DNA of 64,000 bases from Ekhidna sp. (GTDB lineage: Bacteria > Bacteroidota > Bacteroidia > Cytophagales > Cyclobacteriaceae). Below are positions 1 to 11,169 of this stretch, piece after piece. Below the pieces are notes generated by a model. That model searched no databases, was not told the origin of the DNA, and worked only from the letters and a program-made list of their open reading frames with translations. The DNA lies in the NCBI GenBank assembly GCA_014323825.1, contig JACONI010000111.1, positions 1 to 64,000 on the forward strand, given 5' to 3'. The position numbers and the translations under genes are program-made. Position 1 is the stretch's first letter; each line of letters starts with the position of its first letter.

Positions 1-1872
1 GTGGTGTCTTCTGTTATGGTTACGGTCTGTGTTTGTACAATGCTTTTGCTGTTATGGGTGTAGGTCCACGTAATGAGGGTGCTTTCGGTAATAGGGAACG
101 CATCGTTGGGAATATTGTGCATGGCCGTAACCTTTGTCCCCTCTCCCACTGTGCAGCTGCTCTTAGCGGTAGGAGCGTTCAGTTCAGCTTTAGTGACTTC
201 ACACTGTGAGTTCACTTCCGGCAGGGCGGCTGCTTCCGTCCGTATGGGGATTAACTCATCTCCTGTGATGGTCCAGGAATGCGTGTCTGTGAGCACGTCC
301 CTTCCCACTTTCCCTCTACAAGAGTACTTATCCGGTGCAGCGAAGGTGATGCCGGAGGGGATTTTAGTCTCGCCCGCATCTGTGTCTAAGGTGCTCCACC
401 CGATGAGGAGTTTATCGTAGTTTTCGGAAGACATAGAGGAGCTAATAAACATGAACTGAACAGGTAGTATAAAGTTTAATACACCATTTCTATTCTCAAG
501 AATAGTTCTCAGACTAGAGATATCCCATTCGCTGATGTCCTGGTTGAAGGAAGAATTCTGGAACATGCCCTGCATAGTCGTCACGCTGCTCACATCCCAT
601 TCGCCGATTTCTTGATTGAATAAAGACTGATAAAACATTGCGTACATATTTGTGACACTGCTCACGTTCCATTTACTGATGTCCCCATTAAAGGAAGACT
701 GAAAAAACATGAGTCCCATATTCGTCACGTTGCTTACGTTCCATTTACTAATGTCCCCATTGAAAGAAGACTGATAAAACATAGCCTGCATATTCGTCAC
801 ACTGCTTACGTTCCATTTACTAATGTCCCCATTGAAGGAAAATTGATAAAACATGAAACTCATATCTGTCACACTCCTCACATTCCATTCGCTGATATCC
901 TGGTTGAAGGAAGAAGCCCCATAAAACATAGCCCGCATATTTATCACGCTGCCTACATTCCATTTGCTGATGTCTTGATTAAAGGGAGACTGATAAAACA
1001 TGAAACTCATATCTGTCACACTCCTCACATTCCATTTACTGATGTCTCGGTTGAAGGAAGACTGATAAAACATGAAACTCATATCTGTCACACTGCTCAC
1101 ATTCCATTCGCTGAGGTTTCCGTCAAAGGAAGAGTTCTGAGCAAACATGGCCTGCATATTCGTGACGCTGCTTACGTCCCAGTCACTGATGTCTCCGTCA
1201 AAGGAAGCCCCAACAAACATGCGATCCATATTCGTGACGTTGCTGACATCCCACTCGCTGAGGTCTCCGCTTAAGCTAGAACTTTGAAACATGCGAATCA
1301 TATCCGTCACTGCTGAAAGGTCCGGGGCATCCGTGGCATTGATGGTCAGGTTACTACAGCCCGCAAAAGCTAACTCCATGGAAGCCCATTCAATGTCTCC
1401 CCACTGCTCCACGGAGCGTAGCTGCCCTGCCGCAGGAGTCGGTGTGAACGTGGTTCCAACGAATTGTGCAAACTGAACACGTGGAAAAGTACCGCTGATG
1501 GTGACGGTGTGGGTTCCTGCTGAGTTATAGGAATGGGAGGCATTCCCGTTGTAGGTGTTGTTATCGGCAGGTTCATCTTCCCCCCAATCTACGGTGTAGC
1601 TGTAGCCGTCTCCTGTGGTGGGAATGGTAATGGTTTCATTATCAGCAGTTGTCTGCCACGTGGTAATGAAGGGTTTCGGGTCGTCTTGTGCCTGCCCAAA
1701 GAGAGCGATCAGAATAGTGAAGATTAAGAAAAAGGTATTTTTTGGAGATAGGATTATATTATAGGGGGGGGGGGGGCATTAAATTAAGCCCGTACAGCCC
1801 TTTTGACAGCGTATGTGACGTGTTCTTCGTATTCATGATGTTTTTTGGTCTTTTTTTATTTAACGTGCTCAT
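1..1872 (-). CDS. BspA-like (DUF285) surface protein, copy 1; partial (runs off window start); 5' end out of frame because of a 13-C tract
   Basis: Reverse complement reads ...DLSEWDVSNVTNMDRMF...-type DUF285 repeats. Leader ATG at 1872 (MSTLNKKRPKNIMNTKNTSHTLSKGLYGLNLM-PPPP), then C13 and a signal-peptide-like FFLIFTILIALFGQAQDDP that is in frame only with C12. Confidence 0.8.
1764..1776 (-). repeat. Poly-C (13 nt) homopolymer in the 5' coding region of BspA copy 1
   Basis: G x13 on + strand directly next to cat (ATG on minus); 13 Cs give ATG CCC CCC CCC CCC CTA TAA stop. Confidence 0.9.
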
Positions 1873-1901
1873 AACTCATTATATTTTATGTTTTAAAAAT
1901 G

Positions 1902-1909
1902 CAAAGATA
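1902..1909 (-). promoter_or_regulatory. Putative Bacteroidota -7 element (TATCTTTG)
   Basis: Matches TAnnTTTG, ~30 nt upstream of ATG 1872; same spacing at the two sister loci. Confidence 0.5.
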
Positions 1910-2060
1910 TATAAGTTTTTTGATTTATCATATAAGTCTTAATTTTTTTATTTTATGAAAGACGAAGACACGATTTAACTTCCGGGGACTGATATGTTAT
2001 ATGGCGTTCGGGTTCAGCACATTATATTATATTTAAGATAATATAAATTCCCGGTTCCAA

Positions 2061-2636
2061 ATGGATTCTTCAATCACAAAATCTTTCATCAGGAAAACAG
2101 TCTTGAGTTATCGAAGACTATTATCATTGGATGAATACGAAAAAAGGAATGAATCTTTGCTTCGAAAGCTGGATCATTGGATGCGTGCGGAGGCTGTTCA
2201 CTTTGTGCATTTATTTCTTGCGATTTCTAAGCATAAAGAACCCGATGTATCATCATTACTTCCACATCTATGGGAACGCAATGTGGTAACCATCACTTCT
2301 GTTACGGATTTTGAAAAAAGAGAGATGAGTCACTATCATTTAAAAGCGGATACCGGACTGAAGTCTAATCATTTAGGCATACCGGAGCCCATAGATAAGG
2401 TTCGTGCAGATTTTAGTAAGGCTGAGGCGATTCTGGTTCCATTATTGGTAGTTGATAAATCCGGAGGAAGAATCGGATACGGCGGTGGGTTTTATGATAA
2501 ACTTTTGAATGAAACAAAAGCAGTTAAGATTGGGTTAAGTCTTTCAAATCCGGTTGATAAGATACAACAAACTGAAAAATGGGACGTATCTTTAGACCTT
2601 TTAATAACACCCTTTAAAATATATCATTATGGCTAA
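2061..2636 (+). CDS. 5-formyltetrahydrofolate cyclo-ligase
   Basis: 191 aa with the IGYGGGFYDKLL motif typical of the MTHFS family. Confidence 0.9.
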   Translation: MDSSITKSFIRKTVLSYRRLLSLDEYEKRNESLLRKLDHWMRAEAVHFVHLFLAISKHKEPDVSSLLPHLWERNVVTITSVTDFEKREMSHYHLKADTGLKSNHLGIPEPIDKVRADFSKAEAILVPLLVVDKSGGRIGYGGGFYDKLLNETKAVKIGLSLSNPVDKIQQTEKWDVSLDLLITPFKIYHYG

Positions 2637-3132
2637 AATTACTCTTGGGGGAGACGAAATCAACACTATCGGTGAATTGCCTGTAGCCGGCAGCGATGCC
2701 CCTGACTTCTTACTGGTTTCCAAGGATATGAAAGAAGTGACACTGGCAAACTACCATGGTCAAAAAGTAATTCTGAACATTTATCCGAGTATTGACACGG
2801 GCGTTTGTGCCATGTCCACGGTAAGGTTCAACAGTGAGGCTTCTCATCTTGAAAATACCAGGATAGTCTGTGTTTCCGGAGATCTTCCGTTCGCTTTAAC
2901 GAGATACTGCCAGGCGGAGGGTATCGAAAACCTTGACAACTTATCAAATTTTAGAGATGGAGGAAATTTTGGTAAGCGCTACGGTGTGGAAATAATTGAT
3001 GGCGGATTTAAGGGGCTTAATGCCCGCGCAGTTGTTGTAATAGATGAGGAAGGGAAAGTAAAATATACTGAACTGGTACCTGAAGTGGGTCAGGAGCCGA
3101 ACTATGAAGCGGCACTTTCAGCACTCAATTAG
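2629..3132 (+). CDS. tpx: Thiol peroxidase
   Basis: NIYPSIDTGVCAMSTVRFN peroxidatic Cys motif of Tpx. Confidence 0.92.
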   Translation: MAKITLGGDEINTIGELPVAGSDAPDFLLVSKDMKEVTLANYHGQKVILNIYPSIDTGVCAMSTVRFNSEASHLENTRIVCVSGDLPFALTRYCQAEGIENLDNLSNFRDGGNFGKRYGVEIIDGGFKGLNARAVVVIDEEGKVKYTELVPEVGQEPNYEAALSALN

Positions 3133-3210
3133 TCCGTCTTATTGATTAACCAAGGTTTAAATTAAAAAAAGCCCTCGGATTATTCTAATTGTTCGGGGGT
3201 AGTATGTGCT

Positions 3211-5598
3211 TTGATTGACAACAACTTAAATGCTATCACCAAACTGAAAGAACTGTTTTTACTCCTTGCCGTAGTTCCTTCATTCACTTTTGCTCAGGAT
3301 AAATTTACTATCAACGGATATGTAAAGGATGCCTCCAATGGAGAATCTTTGATTGGGGCTACCGTTTTAATTAAAGAAATTGGAACGGGTAATGTCACCA
3401 ATGTTTACGGCTTCTATTCCATCACTGTTCCTGCGGGTAATTATACCGTTGAGATAAGTTACTTAGGATTTCAAACACAAACGAGGGAAATCAGCTTAAC
3501 CGGAAATATCAGAATTGACATTGAACTTGGAGAGGAGCAGACAGCACTTCAGGAAGTGGTAGTGACTGCTGAGGCAGCTGACAAAAATGTTACTTCCACC
3601 GAAATGAGCATTGCCGAACTTGACATTAAAACGGCAGTTAAGATGCCGGCATTTATGGGGGAAGTGGACGTGATAAAGAGTTTGCAATCGTTTCCCGGAG
3701 TAAGTACGGTAGGTGAAGGAGCGTCGGGTTTCAATGTCAGAGGCGGAAGTGTCGGTCAGAATCTTCTTTTGTTAGATGAGGCTCCGGTTTATCAGAGTTC
3801 ACATCTATTTGGATTTTTCTCCGTATTTAATCCTGATGCAGTAAAGGACATGAAACTTTACAAAGGAGGGATTCCGGCTCAATACGGAGGCAGAATCTCA
3901 TCGGTTTTGGATATCAGGATGAAGGAGGGAGACTCAAAGAAAATGAATTATGAAGGGGGAGTCGGGCTTATTTTCGGAAGGTTTGCAGTTCAGGGGCCGA
4001 TTATCAAAGATAGAACCTCCTTTATTGCAGCGGGGAGAAGGTCGTGGGCTGACTTCCTGCTCAAACCGGCGAATGTGCTGAATAACAGTGATCAGGTTTA
4101 CTTCTATGATTTGACGATGAAAGCGAATCATACATTCAATGATCGAAACAGATTATTTCTCTCAGGATACTGGGGGCGGGACATCTTTCAGTTTGAAGGT
4201 GCCGGGTTTAACTGGGGAAACAGAACAGGTACTTTGCGTTGGAATCACCTGGTCAATGATCGGTTGTTTACTAATTTTTCTCTGATATATAGTAAATATG
4301 ATTATGAGCTTGCTTTTGGTGAAGAAGTTGATAATTCCTTTAATTGGGATTCTGAGATTACAACCGTTGAGTTTAAGCCCCAAGCTTCCTATTTTATCAA
4401 TATATCCAATGAACTGAAATTTGGTGGCCGGCTTACTTATTATGAATTCGAACCTGCCAATGCTGTAGGTATTTCAGAGGGTGAGCCCATTGACCTTTCA
4501 GTTGCTAAACGCTATGCAGCAGAAGGTGCCGTTTATATCAATAATAATCAAAAAATTTTCGACAGGCTCAGGTTGACTTACGGGATAAGGCTTTCCGTAT
4601 TCAACTTCCTGGGTTCGGGAAATGCCTATGTTCTTGAAGACCCTGCTCCGGGTAGAAGAAAACAAATTGCGGACACTGTCAGCTATGGCAGCGGAGAAGT
4701 AATTGAATCTTTCATTACCCCCGAGCCAAGAATTTCATTTAATTATCAGCTTAATAATACAAGTTCCATCAAAGGAAGCTATAATCGAATGGCTCAGTAC
4801 ATTCACCTTGTCTCTGTTACGACTGCCCCCACTCCTCTGGATCTTTGGGTTCCGAGTACGAATAACCTTAGTCCGGAAAAATCTCATCTTTATAGTCTGG
4901 GCTACTTCCGAAACCTTAGCAATAACAAGTATGAACTTTCCGGAGAAGTCTGGTTCAGAACGATTAGCAATCAGCTTGACTACAGAAACGGGCTCTCTAC
5001 CGGGGACTTGTTGATTAATGAAGTCGTGGAAAGAGACCTTCTTTCAGCTAAGGGACGAGCGTATGGACTGGAGTTTTATGCAAAGAAAAACAGTGGCAGA
5101 CTGAACGGCTGGATTTCATATACCCTGAGCCGGGCAGAGATTAATACCGAAGGGTTGAACAATAATGAGTGGTATCCTGCCAATCACGATCAGATGCACA
5201 ATTTAAAAATTGCCGGTTTTTATGATTTAAGCAAAAAAGTCCGGCTCTCTGCAAACTTTGCTTTTATATCCGGCAGGCCATTTACTGTAATGAATGAAAC
5301 CTACGAAATAGCAGGTTATACCGTGTACAATGGGGACAGAAGTCGTAACAACGACAGGATAGCTAACTATCACAGGTTAGATCTATCAATGACCATCGAT
5401 CTTTACAAAGGCAATAAACCCGGCAGAGAAAACAGTTTGGTTTTGAGTGTTTACAATGTATATGGAAGACAGAATGCGTTCTCGAATTTTATCAATCAAA
5501 GCGATGCCAACTTTGGTGAGGCTGCGATACCCGAATACAATCAATTCTCTGTAATTGGATTCCCATTTCCCAGTATTTCATACAACTTCAAGTTTTAA
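3211..5598 (+). CDS. TonB-dependent receptor with CarboxypepD_reg-like N-terminal domain
   Basis: INGYVKDASNGESLIGATV... plug FNVRGGSVGQNLLLLDEAPVYQ... beta-barrel end ISYNFKF. Confidence 0.9.
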   Translation: MIDNNLNAITKLKELFLLLAVVPSFTFAQDKFTINGYVKDASNGESLIGATVLIKEIGTGNVTNVYGFYSITVPAGNYTVEISYLGFQTQTREISLTGNIRIDIELGEEQTALQEVVVTAEAADKNVTSTEMSIAELDIKTAVKMPAFMGEVDVIKSLQSFPGVSTVGEGASGFNVRGGSVGQNLLLLDEAPVYQSSHLFGFFSVFNPDAVKDMKLYKGGIPAQYGGRISSVLDIRMKEGDSKKMNYEGGVGLIFGRFAVQGPIIKDRTSFIAAGRRSWADFLLKPANVLNNSDQVYFYDLTMKANHTFNDRNRLFLSGYWGRDIFQFEGAGFNWGNRTGTLRWNHLVNDRLFTNFSLIYSKYDYELAFGEEVDNSFNWDSEITTVEFKPQASYFINISNELKFGGRLTYYEFEPANAVGISEGEPIDLSVAKRYAAEGAVYINNNQKIFDRLRLTYGIRLSVFNFLGSGNAYVLEDPAPGRRKQIADTVSYGSGEVIESFITPEPRISFNYQLNNTSSIKGSYNRMAQYIHLVSVTTAPTPLDLWVPSTNNLSPEKSHLYSLGYFRNLSNNKYELSGEVWFRTISNQLDYRNGLSTGDLLINEVVERDLLSAKGRAYGLEFYAKKNSGRLNGWISYTLSRAEINTEGLNNNEWYPANHDQMHNLKIAGFYDLSKKVRLSANFAFISGRPFTVMNETYEIAGYTVYNGDRSRNNDRIANYHRLDLSMTIDLYKGNKPGRENSLVLSVYNVYGRQNAFSNFINQSDANFGEAAIPEYNQFSVIGFPFPSISYNFKF

Positions 5599-5601
5599 AG
5601 A

Positions 5602-6531
5602 ATGATCAGAATCAATCCTATATTCACTTTTCTACTACTCACCCTGTTTTTTAGCTGCGAACAGACCCTCACCGTTGATACCGAAAACATAGCATCCTCT
5701 GTTGTGATTGATGCTTTCATTGATAATCACCCCGGTAGGCAAACGATAAATATTACGCGATCAAGACGATTTTATGATAATGCAGGGTTTGAACGGGTAA
5801 GTGCAGATGCCGTTTACATTGAAGACCTCACCGACCCTGCTCAACCGGATTACATTTTTGTTGAAACGAGCTCAGGTGTTTATGAATGGACTCCGGCCAG
5901 CTCAGCCGGTTCTTTTGGAATGGTAGGGCATGATTATCAATTGGTAGTAATTGACGGAGACTCCGAGTTCCGATCCATTTCTACACTTAATCCTGTTCCT
6001 GTGATTGATAGTATCAGGTTCAACTTCGAGGAGGAATCCGGTTTCTTTGATGAGCGATTTGAGGCGGAGTTTTTCGCAACCGACTTATCGGGTTTTGGAA
6101 ATACTTACTGGATAAAAGGATTCAAGAATGGAATTTTTTTGGATAAACCCGAATACATCACCACTTCTTATGATGGAGGATTTTCCGCAAGTAATGAAGA
6201 TGGTATCCTTTTCATACCGCCTTTAAGAACTTCGATCAATCCATTTGAAGAAGATGAGCAGGGTTATGATACCGGAGATAATGTGAGAGTGGAACTGCTA
6301 AGTATCACAGAAGACACTTTTTTATACCTAAACGAAATCTTCACTCAAACAAGCCGACAGGGAGGTATTTCCGAAATTTTTTCCGTTCCCGTTACTAATT
6401 TGAATGGTAATATAGAAGTTCTTTCCGGGAATCAAAGTGTTTTGGGGTTCTTTTGTACCTCTTCAGTATCCATTGCAAAGCTAACTTTGACCGAAGCGGT
6501 TGCACAGCAGGCAATAGAAAGGGCTAATTGA
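5602..6531 (+). CDS. DUF4249-family lipoprotein, partner of the upstream TonB receptor
   Basis: Lipobox LLTLFFSC, N-terminal pattern typical of DUF4249, immediately downstream of the receptor. Confidence 0.8.
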   Translation: MIRINPIFTFLLLTLFFSCEQTLTVDTENIASSVVIDAFIDNHPGRQTINITRSRRFYDNAGFERVSADAVYIEDLTDPAQPDYIFVETSSGVYEWTPASSAGSFGMVGHDYQLVVIDGDSEFRSISTLNPVPVIDSIRFNFEEESGFFDERFEAEFFATDLSGFGNTYWIKGFKNGIFLDKPEYITTSYDGGFSASNEDGILFIPPLRTSINPFEEDEQGYDTGDNVRVELLSITEDTFLYLNEIFTQTSRQGGISEIFSVPVTNLNGNIEVLSGNQSVLGFFCTSSVSIAKLTLTEAVAQQAIERAN

Positions 6532-6609
6532 TTTTAAAACAGACATTTTGTCTGCCGAGCGGCTGTTTTATTTCCATTAAGCGGTTATTTTGGGTTCCCG
6601 GGAAGTTTT

Positions 6610-8758
6610 TTATCGCTTCACAAACTTCAGCAAACGGCCGTCCGGCAGTTGGACAAGGTACAGGCCGCTGTGCAGGGAAGCTGCGTCTATCCTTGTGTTT
6701 GTGTTGCTTTCCAGCACTAACTCCCCTCCCACACTCAGGATGCGTACCGGGCTTTCCACGGAAGACTGCACCTCCACGTAACGCCCCGAAGGATTGGGGA
6801 AGACCACTGCTTCCGATGCATCACCCGCCGCACTCAGCACACATGGAGTAATCGTCACCTCTTGCGTTTGTGTGGCGGTGTTGCCCGCATTATCAGTGTA
6901 CGTCCACGTGATGGTGATTTCAGACGTGATGGGGAAATCGGTGATATTGTGCGAGCCCTTGATGGAGCCATCGCAATTGTCCGTGGCCGTGGGCACGGGT
7001 AGATCAGCTTCTTCTAGCGAACATGCTGCGGTAATGGCGTTCAGGTCTGTAACTCTCGGAGCCTCGGTATCAGCGATGGTCACCTTCTGCGTTTGCTCGG
7101 ACGTATTGCCGTCCTCGTCGGTATATACCCACGTGATAGTAGTGGTGCCAGCCTGAATGGGGAAAGAAGTGCCGGATTTGATCGCCACGTTGACCGTCCC
7201 TCCACAGTTGTCTGCGGGGGCAGCAGGTTTGGTCAGTTCAGTGGCATCATTGATCGGGCATTGTGCGGTAATCTCCTGTAAATTCCCCGTAACATCCGGG
7301 GCCTCGGTATCCCCTATGGTCACGTCCTGCGTTTGCTCGGCTGTATTACCTGCCTCATCGGTGAAGGTCCACGTGATGGTGATTTCAGAGGTGATGGGGA
7401 AATCGGTGATATTGTGCGATCCCTTGATGGAACCATCGCAATTGTCCATGGCGGCGGGAGCGGTAGCATTCAGTTCAGCTGCCGTGATTTGTGAACATAC
7501 AATAATTGCGTCCAGGCTTGCTTCATCAGGCAGGGGGTCGGTGGTGTCTTCTGTTATGGTTACGGTCTGTGTTTGTACAATGCTTTTGCTGTTATGGGTA
7601 TAGGTCCAAGTAACGAGGGTGCTTTCGGTAATGGGGAACGTACTGACATCATGCGCAGCCGTGACCGTTGTTCCTTCTCCTATCGTGCAGCTGCTCTTAG
7701 CGGTGGGCGGGGTGAGGGAAGCAATACATTGTGAGGTCACTTCCTGCAGGGCGGTTTCGTCCGTCCGTATGGGGACTAACCCATCATCTGTGATAGTCCA
7801 GGAATATTTGATGGTAAGTGTGTCCCTTCCCGCTTTGCCTCTACAGGAGTACTTAGCCGGTATTGCGAAAGAGATGTTGGAGGGGATTTTAGTCTCGCCC
7901 GCCTGTTTGTCTAAGGTGCTCCACCCGATGAGGAGTTTATCGTAGTTTTCGGAAGACATGGCAAAGGCGCTGGTAAATATGCATTGCATATTCTTCACGC
8001 TGCTGATGTCCCATTTACTAAGGTCTCCGTTGAAGGCAGACAGAGCGAACATGCTTGTCATATTCGTCACCTTACTTACGTCCCATTTGCTGAGGTCTCC
8101 GTTGAAGGAAGACTGAGAGAACATGCCACTCATATTTGTCACGTTGCTTACGTCCCATTCGCTGAGGTCTCCGTTGAAGGAAGAATTGCTAAACATGGAA
8201 CCCATATCCGTCACGTTTGAAAGGTCCGGGACTCCCGCATCATCCGCAATGGTGAGGTTTTTACAACTCCGGAAAGCTTCCCTCATGGAAGTCCAAGCGA
8301 TATCTCCCCACTTTTCGACGGAGCGTATCTGCTGTGCGGGAGTGGGGTTCCTTCGAAAGTAGATACGTGGGAAAGTCCCGCTGATGGTTACGGTGTGAGT
8401 GCCGGGGGTCGTGTAGGAGTGAGAAGCATCTCCAGTGTAAGTGTTGTTATCGGCAGGTTCGTCTTCCCCCCAGTTTACGGTGTAGCTATAGCCACTTCCT
8501 GTGGTAGGGATGGTAATGGTTTCATTAGGTTCGGTTGTTTCCCATGTGGTGATGAAGGGTTTCGGGGTCTCCTGCGCCTGCCCGAAGAGTGCGAGGAGGA
8601 ATGTGGAGATGACAAGAAGGGTATTTTTTGGAGATAAGATTAGACTATAGGGGGGGGGGGGGCATTAAATTAAGCCTGTACAGCCCTTTCGGCAGCGTGT
8701 GTGACGTGTTCTTCACGTCAGTGATGTTTTTTTGATTTTTTTTATTTAACGTACTCAT
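6610..8758 (-). CDS. BspA-like (DUF285) + HYR-like repeats + T9SS type A sorting domain, copy 2; 5' end out of frame because of a 13-C tract
   Basis: Body ORF 6610..8286 extends in frame to 8649 with signal-peptide-like LLVISTFLLALFGQAQETP. Leader ATG at 8758 (MSTLNKKNQKNITDVKNTSHTLPKGLYRLNLM-PPPP). C-terminus SLHSGLYLVQLPDGRLLKFVKR. Confidence 0.85.
8650..8662 (-). repeat. Poly-C (13 nt) homopolymer in the 5' coding region of BspA copy 2
   Basis: G x13 on +; 13 Cs give ATG (CCC)4 CTA TAG stop; 12 Cs would read TAT AGT CTA ATC ... into the body. Confidence 0.9.
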
Positions 8759-8786
8759 AGCTTTTTATTTTAGTTTGTATGAAATG

Positions 8787-8794
8787 CAATGTTA
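8787..8794 (-). promoter_or_regulatory. Putative -7 element (TAACATTG, one mismatch to TAnnTTTG)
   Basis: ~29 nt upstream of ATG 8758, aligned with the elements at the other two loci. Confidence 0.35.
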
Positions 8795-9012
8795 TATTAT
8801 TTTTTTGAATTTTCATATAAATCGGATCATTTTTTGATTTTTTTTAACAAGAGAGTCTTTCCGTGCCGGGATTGCCTGCTGAATATTTTATTTTCAGGAA
8901 GTATTGGTAATTAAGGCTGATCTTAACTTTTTTGACAATATTGAGTTAAAATTATTACAGTTTGAATCTGTCCTGTTTTTTTGGGTAGTTTACATATAAA
9001 ATAAAATAGCAA

Positions 9013-10017
9013 ATGAAAAATTTAGCAATAATAATTACAGGATTATTACTTATAACAAGTTGTAATCAAAGCAAAAAACAAACTGAAACCTTAAAAACAG
9101 AAAAAACAGTGGAAAAGGTAACATTTAAAAGCGAAGGATTAGAGTTGGCAGGTAACTTATATTATCCGGAAAATTACAAATCAGGAAAAACTTATCCGGC
9201 AGTGATTGTATCCGGCAGCTGGACCACCGTAAAAGAACAAATGGCCGGTTTATACGCTAAAAAACTAGCAGCACAAGGTTTCATTACACTGGCTTTTGAT
9301 TTTAGAAATTTTGGTGAAAGCGAGGGCGAACCGCGTTTTTTTGAAAGCCCGACGCTAAAGAAAGAGGATATAAAAAATGCGGTTTCTTACCTGGAAACTT
9401 TGGATGTCGTAGATAATTCAAAAATTGGTGCTTTTGGCGTATGTGCCGGTGCAATGTACACGTTAATGGCTTCGTCCGAAGATGCCAGAATAAAATCCGT
9501 AGTAACCACAGCCTCTTGGCTGCATGATGCAGAGGCAGTAAAATTATTTTACGGCGGCGAAGAGGGAGTGCAATCAAAAATTAAAGCCGCTCAGGAAGCT
9601 AAAAAGCATTATACTGAAACAGGAGAAGCGGCATACATACCAACAATTTCCGAAGCGGATGAGACTGCTGCAATGTATGGGGCATACGATTATTATTTAA
9701 ACAAAGAAAGAGGGGCTATTGAGCAATGGAGCAGTGATAAGTTTGCCGTAGCGAGTTGGGAAGACTGGCTAACCGCAGACCCCATGCCAACAGCAAAACA
9801 ACTGAACAAACCCGTTTTAATGATTCATTCGGACGGTGCCGTATTGCCGGAATATACCAAAAAGTATTTTAACGATATCGCTTCTGCGGACAAAGCATTA
9901 CACTGGATGGAAACCGAGTTAGCATCGCCTTTCCATCAGTTTGCATACTACGAAGGGGCAACTGAGGTAAAAGAAGTTGTTGATAAGGCAGGCAGTTGGT
10001 TTGCTAAGAAGATGTAG
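9013..10017 (+). CDS. Alpha/beta hydrolase, predicted lipoprotein
   Basis: Lipobox LLLITSC; GVCAG nucleophile-elbow-like motif; hydrolase-like FDFRNFGESEGEPR. Confidence 0.8.
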   Translation: MKNLAIIITGLLLITSCNQSKKQTETLKTEKTVEKVTFKSEGLELAGNLYYPENYKSGKTYPAVIVSGSWTTVKEQMAGLYAKKLAAQGFITLAFDFRNFGESEGEPRFFESPTLKKEDIKNAVSYLETLDVVDNSKIGAFGVCAGAMYTLMASSEDARIKSVVTTASWLHDAEAVKLFYGGEEGVQSKIKAAQEAKKHYTETGEAAYIPTISEADETAAMYGAYDYYLNKERGAIEQWSSDKFAVASWEDWLTADPMPTAKQLNKPVLMIHSDGAVLPEYTKKYFNDIASADKALHWMETELASPFHQFAYYEGATEVKEVVDKAGSWFAKKM

Positions 10018-10100
10018 TAGAAAAAGCGAGGATGTTGGCTAACGTTGTGTAGGCGAATTGCTAATGATGAAAGTATAAATATAAAATAAAGGTCAGTGTA

Positions 10101-11034
10101 ATGAAGATAGAAGTTAATCATATAGACTCACAAGGAAACCAGAGTAATAAAAATTTCCATTTGACGAGAGTGGGATTTGCTAAATATATAGCAATTGCCG
10201 GACAGGGGGTATTCTCCCCGATTATCAAAATTATTTAAAATTCTTGGAATGTTTTTTCACTATAGTAATTACATCCGAAGAAACGCCTTTAAAAATGATC
10301 GATTTTCCGAACCACCAACAGTTTTATCCAACCCAACCGAAAAAAGTCAATTTTCAAATCTTGCAGGGAAAGCACTAGCTGACTTCTTATCTAAAAAAAT
10401 TGATAACAGCCTATACACTGTGAATTACGAAGCGGTTATGAAAATATTAAGATATAAAATTAAAGGTCAAAGACCGGATTTAATCGCATTCTCTCCTCAA
10501 TCAATGTTCGCTTTGGAAGCTAAAGGGAGGTCAGGAAATTCAGGTAATATGGCAAACCATAAGGCTCAATCAAGAACAGGCCCCATTTGTGTGGACTTTT
10601 CTGTTGCATGTGTCTCTTACAATTTATACAATAAAGTTAAATGTAATTATCACCACTCATATAACAATAGTGTTCCAAACAAAAATAAAATACTGGAAGC
10701 AACTTCACAGATTTACTACTCAGATCTTTCTGAATTTTTAAATGAAAAATTTTTTGAAATTAGTGATGTGAAGATCCAAGGAGAAAAATTCATAGAAATA
10801 AAACTTTCATACAAAAACATCGGAAGAATATATAAAAATGAATATCCTGTTTTCCCAAGATCCTTTTACTTTGAACTATTTGAATTCCATAGACCAAGTT
10901 TGATACTTCCGGGTAATATTCAACTTTTTGCTAGAGAAGGGATTACAAATGAAATAAGACCTTTCAATTTTGAACCATCTCAAGAAGACAACTTATATGT
11001 TGACAATGACAGAGTCGGACTGAGAATAAGATAA
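10101..11034 (+). pseudogene. Candidate PD-(D/E)XK nuclease-like protein with a frameshift in a G5 run
   Basis: ORF from ATG 10101 (MKIEVNHIDSQGNQSNKNFHLTRVGFAKYIAIAGQG) shifts at GGGGG 10205-10209 into the frame of ORF 10195..11034; RPDLIAFSPQSMFALEAKGRSG resembles PD-x(n)-ExK. Confidence 0.45.
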
Positions 11035-11169
11035 AATATAATGAAAGCATAAATCATCTTTTTTAAATAAAGTAGGTAACATGTTTCGAATCTGTTGCAC
11101 AAGGACTAAAAATATGAGCAATGCAGTACCGGATATTTATGTATTTTTACCTTTTAAAATATTCCAGCT

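Noticed and set aside
843-1274. + strand ORF encoding a His-rich repeat protein (KHETHICHTPHIPFADVL repeats)
   Set aside because: Exact antisense of the DUF285 repeats on the minus strand; the repeat pattern is inherited from that gene.
6794-8362. Multiple overlapping + strand ORFs
   Set aside because: Antisense shadow of HYR/DUF285 repeats of BspA copy 2; the minus frame has signal peptide, domains and T9SS tail.
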